64,000 bases of DNA from Bacteroidia bacterium (GTDB lineage Bacteria > Bacteroidota > Bacteroidia > NS11-12g > UBA9320): positions 1 to 64,000 of the forward strand of contig JADLGN010000055.1 of the NCBI GenBank assembly GCA_020849295.1. The letters are read 5' to 3'. The notes below the pieces were generated by a model. The model worked only from the letters and a program-made list of their open reading frames with translations, was not told the origin of the DNA and made no database searches. Below, piece after piece: positions 18,729 to 28,918 of this stretch (within the stretch, counting starts at the first letter, position 1; every line of letters starts with the position of its first letter). A program made the position numbers and the translations under genes.

Positions 18729-18750
18729 TTAATTAATTATTTAATTAATT
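18719..18750. repeat. Short TTAA/AATT simple repeat
   Basis: A run of about seven TTAA units (with one TTAT break) follows the glycosyltransferase stop codon. It is self-complementary and AT-only. It may act as a weak melting or termination region, but I see no proven function. Confidence 0.6.
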
Positions 18751-18773
18751 GCAAAAAAAACAGGCTTCAATTT

Positions 18774-18781
18774 TATATTTG
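18774..18781 (+). promoter_or_regulatory. Putative -7 box TATATTTG for ffh
   Basis: TAnnTTTG match 5 nt before the ffh ATG, with a TTG at 18749-18751 about 22 nt upstream as a possible -33 element. Confidence 0.55.
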
Positions 18782-18786
18782 CCGAA

Positions 18787-20088
18787 ATGTTTGAAAACCT
18801 CAGTTTAAGATTAGAGAAAGCAATAAAAACCCTTAAAGGACAAGGGAAAATAACAGAAATAAATGTTGCTGAAACAGTAAAAGAAATAAGAAGAGCTCTT
18901 ATTGACGCAGACGTTAGTTACAAAATAGCCAAAGATTTTACAAACAATGTAAAAGATAAAGCAATTGGGCAAAATGTACTTACAAGTGTTTCTCCCGGAC
19001 AATTGATGACCAAAATAGTTAATGACGAAATGGTAGAATTGCTTGGAGGTACAAAATCAGAAATTAATATAAAAGGTAATCCTGCAATAATACTTGTAGC
19101 CGGTTTGCAAGGTTCTGGAAAAACCACTTTTTGTGGAAAAATTGCAAATCACCTCAAATCAAAAGGAAGAAGACCATATCTTGTAGCTTGTGATGTTTAC
19201 AGACCAGCGGCTATAGAGCAAATTAAAGTTTTAGGACAAAATATTAATGTACCTGTATATTCTGAAGACGACAACAAAAATCCGCTTCAAATTGCCGAAA
19301 ACGGTATTAAACAAGCAAAGACTCTTTCGCATGACATAGTAATAGTAGATACAGCAGGCAGATTAAGCATTGATGAGGAAATGATGAAAGAAATTTCAAA
19401 CCTCAAAACCAAACTAAGTCCATCAGAAACCTTATTTGTTGTTGATTCGATGACAGGACAGGATGCAGTAAATACAGCAAAAACTTTTAATGATAGGCTT
19501 GATTTTGATGGAGTAGTTTTAACAAAACTTGATGGTGATACAAGAGGCGGTGCTGCTTTATCAATAAAATCTGTAGTAAACAAACCTATAAAATTTGTAA
19601 GTATGGGCGAAAAGCCTGATTCACTTGATATATTTTATCCTGACCGCATGGCAAGCAGGATACTTGGCATGGGTGATATAGTTTCGTTTGTAGAAAAAGC
19701 ACAGTTTAACTATGACAAAGATGAAGCTGAAAGACTTGAGAAAAAGCTCAGAAAAAATGATTTTAATTTCGAGGATTTTCTAAAACAAATTAATCAGATT
19801 AAAAAAATGGGCAACCTAAAAGACCTAATGGGTATGATACCAGGTGTAGGCAAAGCCATAAAAGACGTTGATATTTCTGAAGATACTTTTAAGGCAACAG
19901 AGTCAATTATAAACTCAATGACACCTTATGAACGACAAAATCCAGACGTAATAGATGGCTCAAGGCGAAGAAGACTTGCAGCAGGAAGTGGAACAAATAT
20001 TACTGAAGTAAATAAATTAATTAAACAATTTGAAGAGATGAGGAAAATGATAAAATCTATGAATAAAATGAATATGTTTAAAAAATAA
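18787..20088 (+). CDS. ffh: Signal recognition particle protein Ffh (SRP54)
   Basis: 433 residues, normal for Ffh. The N domain is followed by the GTPase G domain with GLQGSGKTT, the DVYRPAAIEQ box, DTAGRL and TKLDGDTRGG. The M domain contains GMIPGVGK and the SRRRRLAAGSGTN RNA-binding signature, and has a Met-rich end (MIKSMNKMNMFKK). It binds 4.5S RNA and targets nascent membrane proteins to FtsY. The 4.5S RNA gene is not visible nearby. Flanked by its own promoter-like box, so apparently a single-gene unit. Confidence 0.97.
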   Translation: MFENLSLRLEKAIKTLKGQGKITEINVAETVKEIRRALIDADVSYKIAKDFTNNVKDKAIGQNVLTSVSPGQLMTKIVNDEMVELLGGTKSEINIKGNPAIILVAGLQGSGKTTFCGKIANHLKSKGRRPYLVACDVYRPAAIEQIKVLGQNINVPVYSEDDNKNPLQIAENGIKQAKTLSHDIVIVDTAGRLSIDEEMMKEISNLKTKLSPSETLFVVDSMTGQDAVNTAKTFNDRLDFDGVVLTKLDGDTRGGAALSIKSVVNKPIKFVSMGEKPDSLDIFYPDRMASRILGMGDIVSFVEKAQFNYDKDEAERLEKKLRKNDFNFEDFLKQINQIKKMGNLKDLMGMIPGVGKAIKDVDISEDTFKATESIINSMTPYERQNPDVIDGSRRRRLAAGSGTNITEVNKLIKQFEEMRKMIKSMNKMNMFKK

Positions 20089-20190
20089 ATACTATTCATT
20101 TATCCCTAATATAAATTTCAAAAATTTTAACAGAAAATTAAATTAAAAAAGTTGTTGATATCTGTTAAAAAATAAATTACTTCATGTTTT

Positions 20191-20198
20191 TAACTTTG
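20191..20198 (+). promoter_or_regulatory. Putative -7 box TAACTTTG
   Basis: TAnnTTTG match 17 nt before the helicase ATG at 20216. No convincing -33 element. Confidence 0.5.
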
Positions 20199-20215
20199 AA
20201 TAATTAAAAAACAGA

Positions 20216-22474
20216 ATGGAAGATTATTTGTCAAATTTAAACGAACCACAGAGGGAGGCAGTTACAACCATTGATGGACCTCTTATGATAATAGCCGGAG
20301 CAGGTTCGGGCAAAACAAGAGTTTTGACATATAGAATTGCACATTTGATAAATCAAGGAATTGACCCATTCAATATTATCGCACTTACATTTACTAATAA
20401 AGCAGCAAGAGAAATGCGTGAAAGAATTGAAAGTGTTGTAGGCTCAGAGGCTAAAAACCTTTGGATGGGAACTTTTCATAGCATTTTTGCAAAAATTTTA
20501 AGATTTGAAGCGGATAAACTTGGCTATCCAACTCATTTTACCATTTATGATTCTGAAGATTCAAAAAGTGTAATAAAAGGAATTTTGAGGGAAATGAATA
20601 TTGATGATAAGATATATAAGCCAAGTATGATATTAAGCCGAATATCTAATGCCAAAAACAACCTTGTTACAGCATCTGCGTATTCACAAAACGAAGAAGT
20701 GACAACTTATGATATAAAAAGCGGCAAGCCAGAAATGAGCAGAATTTATAAATCTTATGAAGACAAATGCTTTAAATCAGGAGCTATGGATTTTGACGAT
20801 TTACTGCTCAAAACATATATACTTTTTTCAAAATTTCCTTCAGCACTCAACAAATATCAGCACAAATTCAAATATATACTTGTAGATGAATATCAGGATA
20901 CAAACCATTGTCAGTTTATGATTATTAAAAAACTTGCAGCCGTTTATCAAAATATTTGTGTTGTAGGTGATGATTCTCAAAGTATATATTCATTCAGAGG
21001 TGCAACTATCAAAAATATTTTGACTTTTGAAAATGAATATCCTGAACTAAAAGTTATAAAACTTGAGCAAAACTACCGAAGCACAAAAGTAATTGTAAAC
21101 GCCTCTGATTCTATAATAAGAAAAAATAAAGAACAAATAAATAAAACTATTTGGACCGAAAACAAAGATGGAGACAAAATAAAAGTAATTAAATCTATTA
21201 ACGATAATGAAGAGGGAAGATTTGTAGCACAAGCTATTTTTGAGCAAAAAATGGAAATGAAATTGCAAAACAGCGATTTTGCTATTTTATATAGAACCAA
21301 TGCACAATCTCGTAGTTTTGAAGAGGCTTTGAGAAAGCTTAATATACCATACAGAGTTTATGGAGGTATGTCATTTTATCAGCGAAAAGAAATAAAAGAT
21401 ATTATTGCCTATCTTAGAATTATTGTAAACCCTAATGACGAAGAAGCATTAAAAAGAATTATTAATTACCCGGCAAGAAGTATAGGACAAACTACTATTG
21501 ATAAAATAATCTTTCTATCTGGCATAAACAGCATTTCATTATGGAATGTATTAGAAAATGCTTCAGTTTTTTCAGAACTTAAATCTTCGACATCAAAAAT
21601 AAACGACTTTGTATTAATGATGAAAAGTTTTATGGTTTTAAAATCAAAAAATAATGCTTACGAACTTGCACATCATGTAGCAAAACATACAGGATTATTA
21701 AAGGTATTGAATGAAGACAAAACCATAGAAGGTATAAACAGATTTGAAAATCTTACAGCTTTATTAAATGGGATAAAAGAATTTACTGAAGATGATACCA
21801 GTGAGCAAGAAAAATCAATAGATAATTATTTACAGGATATAGCACTACTAACAGATGCTGATAAAATAGATACAGACAAAAACAAAGTTTCATTAATGAC
21901 AATTCATAGTTCTAAAGGGCTTGAGTTTCCTATTGTATTTGTTGGAGGGATAGAAGAAAACCTTTTTCCTTCGCAACTCTCATTAGGAAACAGAAAGGAA
22001 CTTGAAGAAGAACGCCGATTATTTTACGTAGCTCTTACAAGAGCAAAAGAAAAAGTTTTTTTAAGCTATGCAACATCAAGATTCAGGTTTGGTTCACTTT
22101 TATACTGCGAGCCAAGCAGATTTCTAAAAGAAATTGACTCAAATTTTATTGAAACTGATAAATCATTCAATTTTGTTGAGGAAACTTCAGACAGTTACAA
22201 CAGACGTTCGGGGGAAAAATCAAATTTTTCCGATTTCAAAAAATCAATGTTTGCAAAACCTGAAACAAAACCTCTCCCCCAACCTATTGCTAACTTTGAA
22301 GCTGAAGATTGTAGTATGATAAAAGAAAACAATGTAATAGAACATATAAGATTTGGCAGAGGCTTGGTAATTTTAGTTGAAGGAAATGGCGACTCAAAAA
22401 AAGCCACAATTAAATTTGATGAATATGGCGAAAAACAATTAGTGCTAAAATTTGCTAAAATTAGATTTATTTAA
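20216..22474 (+). CDS. uvrD: UvrD/PcrA-type ATP-dependent 3'-5' DNA helicase
   Basis: 752 residues, typical of PcrA/UvrD. The Q-motif LNEPQREAV and Walker A AGAGSGKTR lie near the N-terminus, Walker B is VDEYQDTN, motif III is GDDSQSIYSFRGA and motif IV is QNYRST. The C-terminal RecA-like domain has TIHSSKGLEFP and VALTRAKEK. The tail from about residue 705 (IRFGRGLVILVEG) is a Tudor-like domain that in PcrA contacts RNA polymerase. It functions in nucleotide excision repair, mismatch repair and conflict clearing. Confidence 0.95.
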   Translation: MEDYLSNLNEPQREAVTTIDGPLMIIAGAGSGKTRVLTYRIAHLINQGIDPFNIIALTFTNKAAREMRERIESVVGSEAKNLWMGTFHSIFAKILRFEADKLGYPTHFTIYDSEDSKSVIKGILREMNIDDKIYKPSMILSRISNAKNNLVTASAYSQNEEVTTYDIKSGKPEMSRIYKSYEDKCFKSGAMDFDDLLLKTYILFSKFPSALNKYQHKFKYILVDEYQDTNHCQFMIIKKLAAVYQNICVVGDDSQSIYSFRGATIKNILTFENEYPELKVIKLEQNYRSTKVIVNASDSIIRKNKEQINKTIWTENKDGDKIKVIKSINDNEEGRFVAQAIFEQKMEMKLQNSDFAILYRTNAQSRSFEEALRKLNIPYRVYGGMSFYQRKEIKDIIAYLRIIVNPNDEEALKRIINYPARSIGQTTIDKIIFLSGINSISLWNVLENASVFSELKSSTSKINDFVLMMKSFMVLKSKNNAYELAHHVAKHTGLLKVLNEDKTIEGINRFENLTALLNGIKEFTEDDTSEQEKSIDNYLQDIALLTDADKIDTDKNKVSLMTIHSSKGLEFPIVFVGGIEENLFPSQLSLGNRKELEEERRLFYVALTRAKEKVFLSYATSRFRFGSLLYCEPSRFLKEIDSNFIETDKSFNFVEETSDSYNRRSGEKSNFSDFKKSMFAKPETKPLPQPIANFEAEDCSMIKENNVIEHIRFGRGLVILVEGNGDSKKATIKFDEYGEKQLVLKFAKIRFI

Positions 22475-22515
22475 TTTCATTTTAGTTCAAATGCTTTATA
22501 ATATATAAATCAAAT

Positions 22516-22523
22516 TAATTTTG
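22516..22523 (+). promoter_or_regulatory. Putative -7 box TAATTTTG for rfbC
   Basis: TAnnTTTG match 14 nt before the rfbC ATG. It may also serve the MscS gene 2 nt downstream of rfbC. Confidence 0.5.
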
Positions 22524-22537
22524 TATTCAAATAAAAT

Positions 22538-23080
22538 ATGCAGGTAAAAAAGTTTGATATTGACGGACCATTGCTCATCATACCCCAAGTTTATAAGGAT
22601 AGCCGAGGATATTTTTATGAAAGTTTTTCCAAAAAACATTTTGTTTCAAACGGTATAAATTATGAATTTTTACAAGACAATCAAAGTCTTTCAGCAAAAA
22701 ATACTGTTAGAGGTTTGCATTTTCAGGCTCCACCTTACGAACAAGGAAAACTTGTACGAGTGGTAAATGGTTCAGTTATTGATATAATTGTAGATATAAG
22801 AAAATCATCTCATACTTATGGTAAAAGTTTAAGTATAAAATTAACAAGTGAAAATTTTTATCAGTTTTGGATACCACCAGGCTTTGCACATGGATTTTCG
22901 GTGCTAGAGGATAATACAATTTTTCAGTACAAATGCACCAATTATTACAATAAGGAATCAGAAGGTGGAATATTATTTAATGATAAATTTTTAGATTTAC
23001 AGTGGGAAGTAGATAATCCGGTAGTATCAGATAAAGACTTGTGTTTGCCTAAGTTTGAAAACTTCATATCTCCTTTTTAA
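22538..23080 (+). CDS. rfbC: dTDP-4-dehydrorhamnose 3,5-epimerase
   Basis: 180 residues, the usual cupin-fold RmlC length. Catalytic His is in RGLHFQ (LHFQAPP), with QGKLVRVVNGSVIDIIVDIR and the WIPPGFAHGF loop. The Tyr in the KCTNYYN segment is the expected partner. It converts dTDP-4-keto-6-deoxyglucose to the L-lyxo form for dTDP-rhamnose. rfbA, rfbB and rfbD are not nearby, so the gene stands alone here. The final rhamnose would go into LPS or capsule. Confidence 0.95.
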   Translation: MQVKKFDIDGPLLIIPQVYKDSRGYFYESFSKKHFVSNGINYEFLQDNQSLSAKNTVRGLHFQAPPYEQGKLVRVVNGSVIDIIVDIRKSSHTYGKSLSIKLTSENFYQFWIPPGFAHGFSVLEDNTIFQYKCTNYYNKESEGGILFNDKFLDLQWEVDNPVVSDKDLCLPKFENFISPF

Positions 23081-23082
23081 AC

Positions 23083-23910
23083 ATGAAAAATAACCAGTTT
23101 GAAAATATATTTTATATAATAAGTATAATTATCGGAGCATTTGTTATTTCAGAAGTACTGAGATGGCTTATAAAAAGATATATAAACATAAACTCAAAAA
23201 AAATTAATGTTGACCCTACAAACTATAATTTTATAAAAAATGCAGCATCATTTATTATTTATTGTACAGCATTTTTTTTTATAATTTATTCTGTACCCAA
23301 ATTTAAAACTATTGGTACAACTCTATTTGCAAGTGCCGGTGTTTTTGCAGCAATCTTAGCACTTGCCTCACAACAAGCATTGTCAAATATAATAAGCGGA
23401 ATTTTTATAGTAGCATCTAAACCCTTTAGAGTTGGCGACTATATTGAGCTTAACCTTGAACATAAAGGTACTGTTGAAGATATAACATTAAGGCATACTA
23501 TTATCAGAGATGTTCAAAACAATAGAATTATTGTTCCAAATTCAAAAATAAATAATGAAACAATAGTTAATTACCATTTGACCGATGAACGTAAAAAGGA
23601 AAAAATTGAGTTTGTATTGGATATTAATACAGATATTGATGAAGCTATGAAAATAATTAATGAAGTAATTACATCAAATCAAACATACAAAGAGTTGATG
23701 AATAAATTCGCAGTAAAAGAAGATCTTGGAATAAAACTAAATAAAATAGAAAACGGAGCTTTAGTCTTACGGGCAATGGTAATATCAGAAGATCCCGAAA
23801 AGGCATTTGAAATGCACTGCGATATAAATTATTCAATTAAAAAGAGATTTGACCAAGCTGGGATTAAATTTGCACCAAGAGTTGGTTTTGTAAACAAACA
23901 CAATTTATAA
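23083..23910 (+). CDS. MscS-type mechanosensitive channel
   Basis: 275 residues. Three N-terminal membrane segments (YIISIIIGAFVISEVLRWL, FIIYCTAFFFIIYSV and the pore helix region ASAGVFAAILALASQQAL) are followed by the beta domain with PFRVGDYIEL and the NNRIIVPNSKI stretch, then the alpha/beta C-terminal vestibule. It releases osmolytes upon hypo-osmotic shock. The ATG lies 2 nt after rfbC, so cotranscription is likely, though the functional link is unclear. Confidence 0.93.
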   Translation: MKNNQFENIFYIISIIIGAFVISEVLRWLIKRYININSKKINVDPTNYNFIKNAASFIIYCTAFFFIIYSVPKFKTIGTTLFASAGVFAAILALASQQALSNIISGIFIVASKPFRVGDYIELNLEHKGTVEDITLRHTIIRDVQNNRIIVPNSKINNETIVNYHLTDERKKEKIEFVLDINTDIDEAMKIINEVITSNQTYKELMNKFAVKEDLGIKLNKIENGALVLRAMVISEDPEKAFEMHCDINYSIKKRFDQAGIKFAPRVGFVNKHNL

Positions 23911-23982
23911 TTTATTAAAATATTTTTTGGAAAATTTGAATTTTTCTTTAGTATAATTGTATGTACTTTAAATTCATAGTTT

Positions 23983-26900
23983 ATGAAAAAAATCAAATTT
24001 TCTTACATTGCTTTTATTAGTTTATTTATACTTCCGTACAGTTCTTTTTCTCAATTAAATGGCAATTACACAATAAATCCGCGACTTTCTGCCAGCAGTT
24101 CAAATTACAAGGACTGGTCATCGGCTATTAGTGATATGCTAAGTGGAACAAGAAGTGACGGTGGTGCAGCACAAGGTTCCGGTATTAGTGGACCTGTTAC
24201 TTTTACTGTATATGATACCGTTTATAATAATACTTTTATAGAACTTTCTGCCGTAAGTGGGGCTTCCTATACAAATAGAATAACTTTTAAATCTGCCGGA
24301 GGTGATAGTTCTAAATGTATTCTCAAATATGCATCGTCAACTACAAGTGCTACTGATTATGTTTTATTGCTAAATGGAGCAGATTATGTAACTTTTCAGG
24401 AAATTGGTTTTGAGAGAACCGGCTCGGCTACATATTCTACAGTTGTGCAAATAATGAATGATGCTGATAATAATAAATTTTTAAGATGCCTTATGAAAGG
24501 GTATAAAATGCCAAGCAGTTCGAGTCTTGGTTTTACTTATGGAATTGGTTCATGTATATTTTTTTCAGGTAATGGAGATAGTACTATAATTCAACAAAAC
24601 AAATTGCTGTATGGCTATAACGGCGTATTTTCTATGCAAGCATCTACAGCAAATACAATACTTATGAACCATATTGATACAAGCGGTACATCTGGAATTT
24701 ATATGACTACTCAAACTTCATTAAAAATAATTGGTAACTCAATTAATATGGGCGATTTCGGCACAGGTAAAGGACATTATGTTTCTTATGGTTTCAGAAT
24801 AGAAACTTCTCCAAGCTTAATAGCTGCATCAAATAAAGTTACAATGCTTGCAAAAAACGGACAAGTTGTACGTGCTGTAGTTATTGCAAATATTACAAGT
24901 ACAGCCACTGCTCCAACAATGATTTATAACAACTGGATAATAAATAGTGGCGGAACTAATGATTGTACAGGACTTGCTGTATATGGCTCAAATTATCTAA
25001 ACTTTTATTATAACAATGTACTAATAACAAACTCTCTTGCAAACGGAGCCGCATATTACCATTATGCTACATATACAAACACTTATATCAGACTTCAAAA
25101 TAACAATTTAATAAATAAAGGAGGCGGATATGCATACAATGTCCCCGGAACAAATACCACTGATCTTGATTCGGTAGATTACAATAATGTTTATACTTCT
25201 GGCTCATATATCGGCAATTGGTCAGGTACAAACTATACAAGTTTTTCTTCTTGGAAATCAGCATCAGGCAAAGATGTTAATTCTGTAAATGTTGACCCTG
25301 GCTATACAAGTAAGTACGACTTACATGTATCCAACATTAGCATTAATAGTAAAGCACTTGTTGATTCGAGGATAAAATATGATATTGATAATGATTCGCG
25401 AGATAACGCAAAACCTGATATTGGAGCAGATGAATTTTTCCCTGTAACACTTGATGCCGGAGTTTCAAACCTTGATAGCCCAATACTATTTTGTGCCGGA
25501 AAACAAAATGTAATAGCAAGATTTCAAAATTATGGACTCGATACATTGACAAATGTAGAAATTAACTGGCAAATAAACGGTACTACTCAAACCCCTTATT
25601 ATTGGAGTGGTAAAATAAACCCCGGAAATTCATCGGCAGGCATTAATCTGGGCAATTATACTTTTTCGGGAAATACCGCATATACATTTAAGGTGTGGAC
25701 TAAAAAGCCAAATAATTCATCAGATGGAAAAAGCCTTAATGATACTTTAAAAATTACACGAATGGCTGCTTTATCAGGAAATTATACACTTGATGATTCT
25801 ACATGGGCTAATTTCAAATCATTTAATGATGCAATTACTGCTATGACTGATAGAGGAATTTGTGGTTCGGTAAAATTTATTGTTTATCCAGGCACTTATA
25901 ATGAACAAATTACTATTGTTCAATTGCCAGGGATGAGCCAGACTAATACTGTAACATTTGAAAACGTATCAAATGACAGTACCAAAATAATAGTTACACA
26001 CGCCTCTACCGCAGCAACAGGAAACAACAACGCTGCTATACAACTTAGAGGTGCCGACTATGTAACTTTTAAGGGAATAACTTTTGAAAGAACAGGAGTA
26101 AATTCTTTTGCCCATGTTTTACATATTTTAAACGGAGCAAATTATAATTCATTTATTAATTGTAGATTTTTAGGTTTGCCATTGGTAGCAGCAAATGCTA
26201 ATGCAATGAATATTTGGTCTGACCAAACTGCTGATAATTTCAACACCTTTACTAATAATTACATCAAAAATGGAAATATGAGTATCTCTATGCATGGTAT
26301 TGCCACTTCTCACGAAACTGGCAATGTATTTCAAGGGAATTTTATTGAAGGAGCTTATACAAATGCAGTACAAATAGCTTATAATGATAAACTGACATTT
26401 AATAACAACATGCTTGGGAATGTAACAACTGCTGCAACAGGCAATTTTGATGTACAACTTCTGGATTGTGATAGTAATTTTTTTATAAATTCCAATAAAT
26501 TTGTTGATATTAATACAGAAACATCTGTACTTATTACATCATGCAACACCACATCTGCCAAGCCATCATTTATTTCAAATAATTTTATTTCAAAAAATGC
26601 TACTAAAGGTATTTCAATAGATGGGGCAGATAATTTGAACATAGTATTTAACAGTATATACTTTTACGGGACTTCTGCTACAAATTCTGCAATTTTCACA
26701 TCTACAACTACAGCATCAAATATTAATTTTAAAAACAACAATATAGTTGTAGAAAATGGAACTGTTTTTTATGTAAATACTCCATCTCACATTAATGAAA
26801 GCAACTACAATAATTTATTTTCAAAAAGTTCAACATTTGCATATTGGGGAACTAATTACAACAATTTGTCTGACTTAAAAACAGGCAGCAGTAAAGACCA

Positions 26901-28854
26901 AAAATCAATTTCAGTAAATCCTTTTTTTAATTCTGTAAATGATTTGCATATTAAAAATCCAACTATGAAAAATACAGGAGTTCCTGTTACCCAAATCAAA
27001 TATGATATTGACGGAGATATTAGAGATTCACTTAATCCTGATATTGGAGCTGATGAATTTCAGCGTGTACCTAATGACGCTGGAATGATAAATGTAACTG
27101 CTCCGGCTTCAGGCAAATGTGCAGGAATTTATGACGTAGAAGTTGTTATAAAAAATTACGGAAGGGACTCTTTAAAATCTGCAACCATTAATTGGTCAGT
27201 AAGTGGAAATTCACAAACACCATTTTTATGGAAAGGTAAACTTGCCACTAATCAAACTGACACATTTGTAATTGGAAATTATAATTTCTATTCATTAATT
27301 ACGCCCTTGTTTTTTATTAAAAGTGTAATGCCAAATGGAAATACTGATGAAATTTCATTTAACGATTCTGTAATGATTACAAAATCATTAAGAGCTTTGC
27401 CTGCTGCAAATGCAGGACCTGATATAGGTATTTGCCCTGGCGACTCCCTATACATAGGCTCCGGAAGTGGTAGCGGATTAACTTATCGCTGGACAGACAT
27501 AAACAACAATTTATTGGGAACAAACAACCTCTTATTAGTAAAACCAAAAGTTACAACTAAATATATTCTTGAAGTAACAAATACAATTTATGGTTGTAAA
27601 AAAAGCGATACAATTCAGGTAAGTATTCATAATAGCCCAAATGCCAATGCCGGTACTGACCAAACAATATGTCGCGGACAATCAGTTAAAATTGGTGAAA
27701 CATCACAGTCAGGTTATAATTACAGTTGGACTAGTTCGCCAAAAGGATATACTTCATATATAGCAAACCCAACCGTTTATCCTTACCAAACAACAAAATA
27801 TTTTCTTGAGAAAACTATAAATTCAACAGGTTGTCTAGATTATGATACCGTAGTAATTTATGTGAATGTACCTCCTACTCCTGTTATTCAAGGCACATCA
27901 AATACATGTCAAGGCAGTTCATACGTTTATTTCACTAATTACAATTCTACAAATTCTTATAATTGGAAAATTTCCGGCGGAACTATTGAAAGCGGACAAA
28001 ACACAAGTTCCATCTATGTAAAATGGACAAATCCGGGAACTGCTCAGCTAAAAGTAATAGAATCTACCCCGGCTTCTTGTATAGATAGTACAACATATAA
28101 TGTAAATATTACTCAATCAGCATTTGCAGATTTTAGCTTTAGTGACAATTGTACGGGAATTGATATAACTTTTAGTAACACTAGTACTGAAGCCGATAAT
28201 TTTATATGGACACTGGGTGATGGAAATTCATCAACTTCAAAAGATATTACTCATAAATATAGTACAGCTTCAAAATACAAGGTAACATTAATTGCAATAA
28301 ATACCTCGGGATGCAATGACACAACTGTAAAAGAAGTAAATGTTTTTCCAAATCCCAAATCTGCAATTTCATATACAAAAGGAATTGGGAATAATGTATA
28401 TTTCAAAGACTCATCAACAATATCGTCAGGAAATATTTCTGAATGGAAATGGTACTTTGGAGATGGAGACTCTTCTACAATTCAAAACCCAAATCATACA
28501 TATCCTTCAATTGGAAATTATATTGTAAAACTATGTGTAAAAACAGATAAAGGCTGCGAAGACTGTACTACCAAGCAAATAGGTTTGCTAAAATATAAAA
28601 ATGACTTAAAAAACAGAATTTCAGTATATCCAAATCCTACTAATGGTATTTTTAATATTTCATCATCAGTATTTATAAACAAAGAACAAATTGAAATTTA
28701 CGATATCCTCGGTAAGAAAATTAACTTTGAAATTTTGTCAAGTTCAACACCAAATATGTACTACATAAAATTAAATGCTAAAAATGGCATTTATTTAGTA
28801 AAACTGCAATACAACAACCTTTCTTTAATAGAATCAATTATGGTTATTGATTAA
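23983..28854 (+). CDS. Large beta-helix/PKD surface protein with T9SS type A domain
   Basis: 1623 residues with signal peptide (ending SSFSQ). Two similar modules follow each other (about 25-597 and 598-1135). Each has a right-handed parallel beta-helix region with the phrase NGADYVTFQ/RGADYVTFK, a marker IKYDIDxDxRD...PDIGADEF, and a CARDB-like segment (NVEINWQINGTTQTP / SATINWSVSGNSQTP). Residues about 1140-1350 hold Ig-like repeats (ANAGPDIGICPGDS, ANAGTDQTICRGQS), and two PKD domains follow (FIWTLGDGNS, WKWYFGDGDS). The C-terminus is a type A sorting domain (ISVYPNPTNGIFNIS). It is probably an exported adhesin or polysaccharide-binding protein. No enzymatic motif was identified. No PorP/SprF-like gene is adjacent, as expected for type A cargo. 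Confidence 0.85.
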   Translation: MKKIKFSYIAFISLFILPYSSFSQLNGNYTINPRLSASSSNYKDWSSAISDMLSGTRSDGGAAQGSGISGPVTFTVYDTVYNNTFIELSAVSGASYTNRITFKSAGGDSSKCILKYASSTTSATDYVLLLNGADYVTFQEIGFERTGSATYSTVVQIMNDADNNKFLRCLMKGYKMPSSSSLGFTYGIGSCIFFSGNGDSTIIQQNKLLYGYNGVFSMQASTANTILMNHIDTSGTSGIYMTTQTSLKIIGNSINMGDFGTGKGHYVSYGFRIETSPSLIAASNKVTMLAKNGQVVRAVVIANITSTATAPTMIYNNWIINSGGTNDCTGLAVYGSNYLNFYYNNVLITNSLANGAAYYHYATYTNTYIRLQNNNLINKGGGYAYNVPGTNTTDLDSVDYNNVYTSGSYIGNWSGTNYTSFSSWKSASGKDVNSVNVDPGYTSKYDLHVSNISINSKALVDSRIKYDIDNDSRDNAKPDIGADEFFPVTLDAGVSNLDSPILFCAGKQNVIARFQNYGLDTLTNVEINWQINGTTQTPYYWSGKINPGNSSAGINLGNYTFSGNTAYTFKVWTKKPNNSSDGKSLNDTLKITRMAALSGNYTLDDSTWANFKSFNDAITAMTDRGICGSVKFIVYPGTYNEQITIVQLPGMSQTNTVTFENVSNDSTKIIVTHASTAATGNNNAAIQLRGADYVTFKGITFERTGVNSFAHVLHILNGANYNSFINCRFLGLPLVAANANAMNIWSDQTADNFNTFTNNYIKNGNMSISMHGIATSHETGNVFQGNFIEGAYTNAVQIAYNDKLTFNNNMLGNVTTAATGNFDVQLLDCDSNFFINSNKFVDINTETSVLITSCNTTSAKPSFISNNFISKNATKGISIDGADNLNIVFNSIYFYGTSATNSAIFTSTTTASNINFKNNNIVVENGTVFYVNTPSHINESNYNNLFSKSSTFAYWGTNYNNLSDLKTGSSKDQKSISVNPFFNSVNDLHIKNPTMKNTGVPVTQIKYDIDGDIRDSLNPDIGADEFQRVPNDAGMINVTAPASGKCAGIYDVEVVIKNYGRDSLKSATINWSVSGNSQTPFLWKGKLATNQTDTFVIGNYNFYSLITPLFFIKSVMPNGNTDEISFNDSVMITKSLRALPAANAGPDIGICPGDSLYIGSGSGSGLTYRWTDINNNLLGTNNLLLVKPKVTTKYILEVTNTIYGCKKSDTIQVSIHNSPNANAGTDQTICRGQSVKIGETSQSGYNYSWTSSPKGYTSYIANPTVYPYQTTKYFLEKTINSTGCLDYDTVVIYVNVPPTPVIQGTSNTCQGSSYVYFTNYNSTNSYNWKISGGTIESGQNTSSIYVKWTNPGTAQLKVIESTPASCIDSTTYNVNITQSAFADFSFSDNCTGIDITFSNTSTEADNFIWTLGDGNSSTSKDITHKYSTASKYKVTLIAINTSGCNDTTVKEVNVFPNPKSAISYTKGIGNNVYFKDSSTISSGNISEWKWYFGDGDSSTIQNPNHTYPSIGNYIVKLCVKTDKGCEDCTTKQIGLLKYKNDLKNRISVYPNPTNGIFNISSSVFINKEQIEIYDILGKKINFEILSSSTPNMYYIKLNAKNGIYLVKLQYNNLSLIESIMVID

Positions 28855-28884
28855 AAAAACTAATGTAAATTCATTGTAATTTCA

Positions 28885-28913
28885 TTTGCTTTTTTTTAAA
28901 TATTGTAATTTTG
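28885..28913 (+). promoter_or_regulatory. Putative promoter for GH16: TTTG N17 TAATTTTG
   Basis: A TTTG at 28885-28888 and TAATTTTG at 28906-28913 with a 17-nt spacer match the Bacteroidota -33/-7 consensus well. The box ends 5 nt before the ATG at 28919. The track TTG start (28886) lies in the -33 element. Confidence 0.65.
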
Positions 28914-28918
28914 CTTTA

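Noticed and set aside
18719-18750. TTAA repeat considered as an attachment site or an origin-like AT box
   Set aside because: There is no integrase, no DnaA-box cluster and no tRNA nearby, so it is kept only as a simple repeat.
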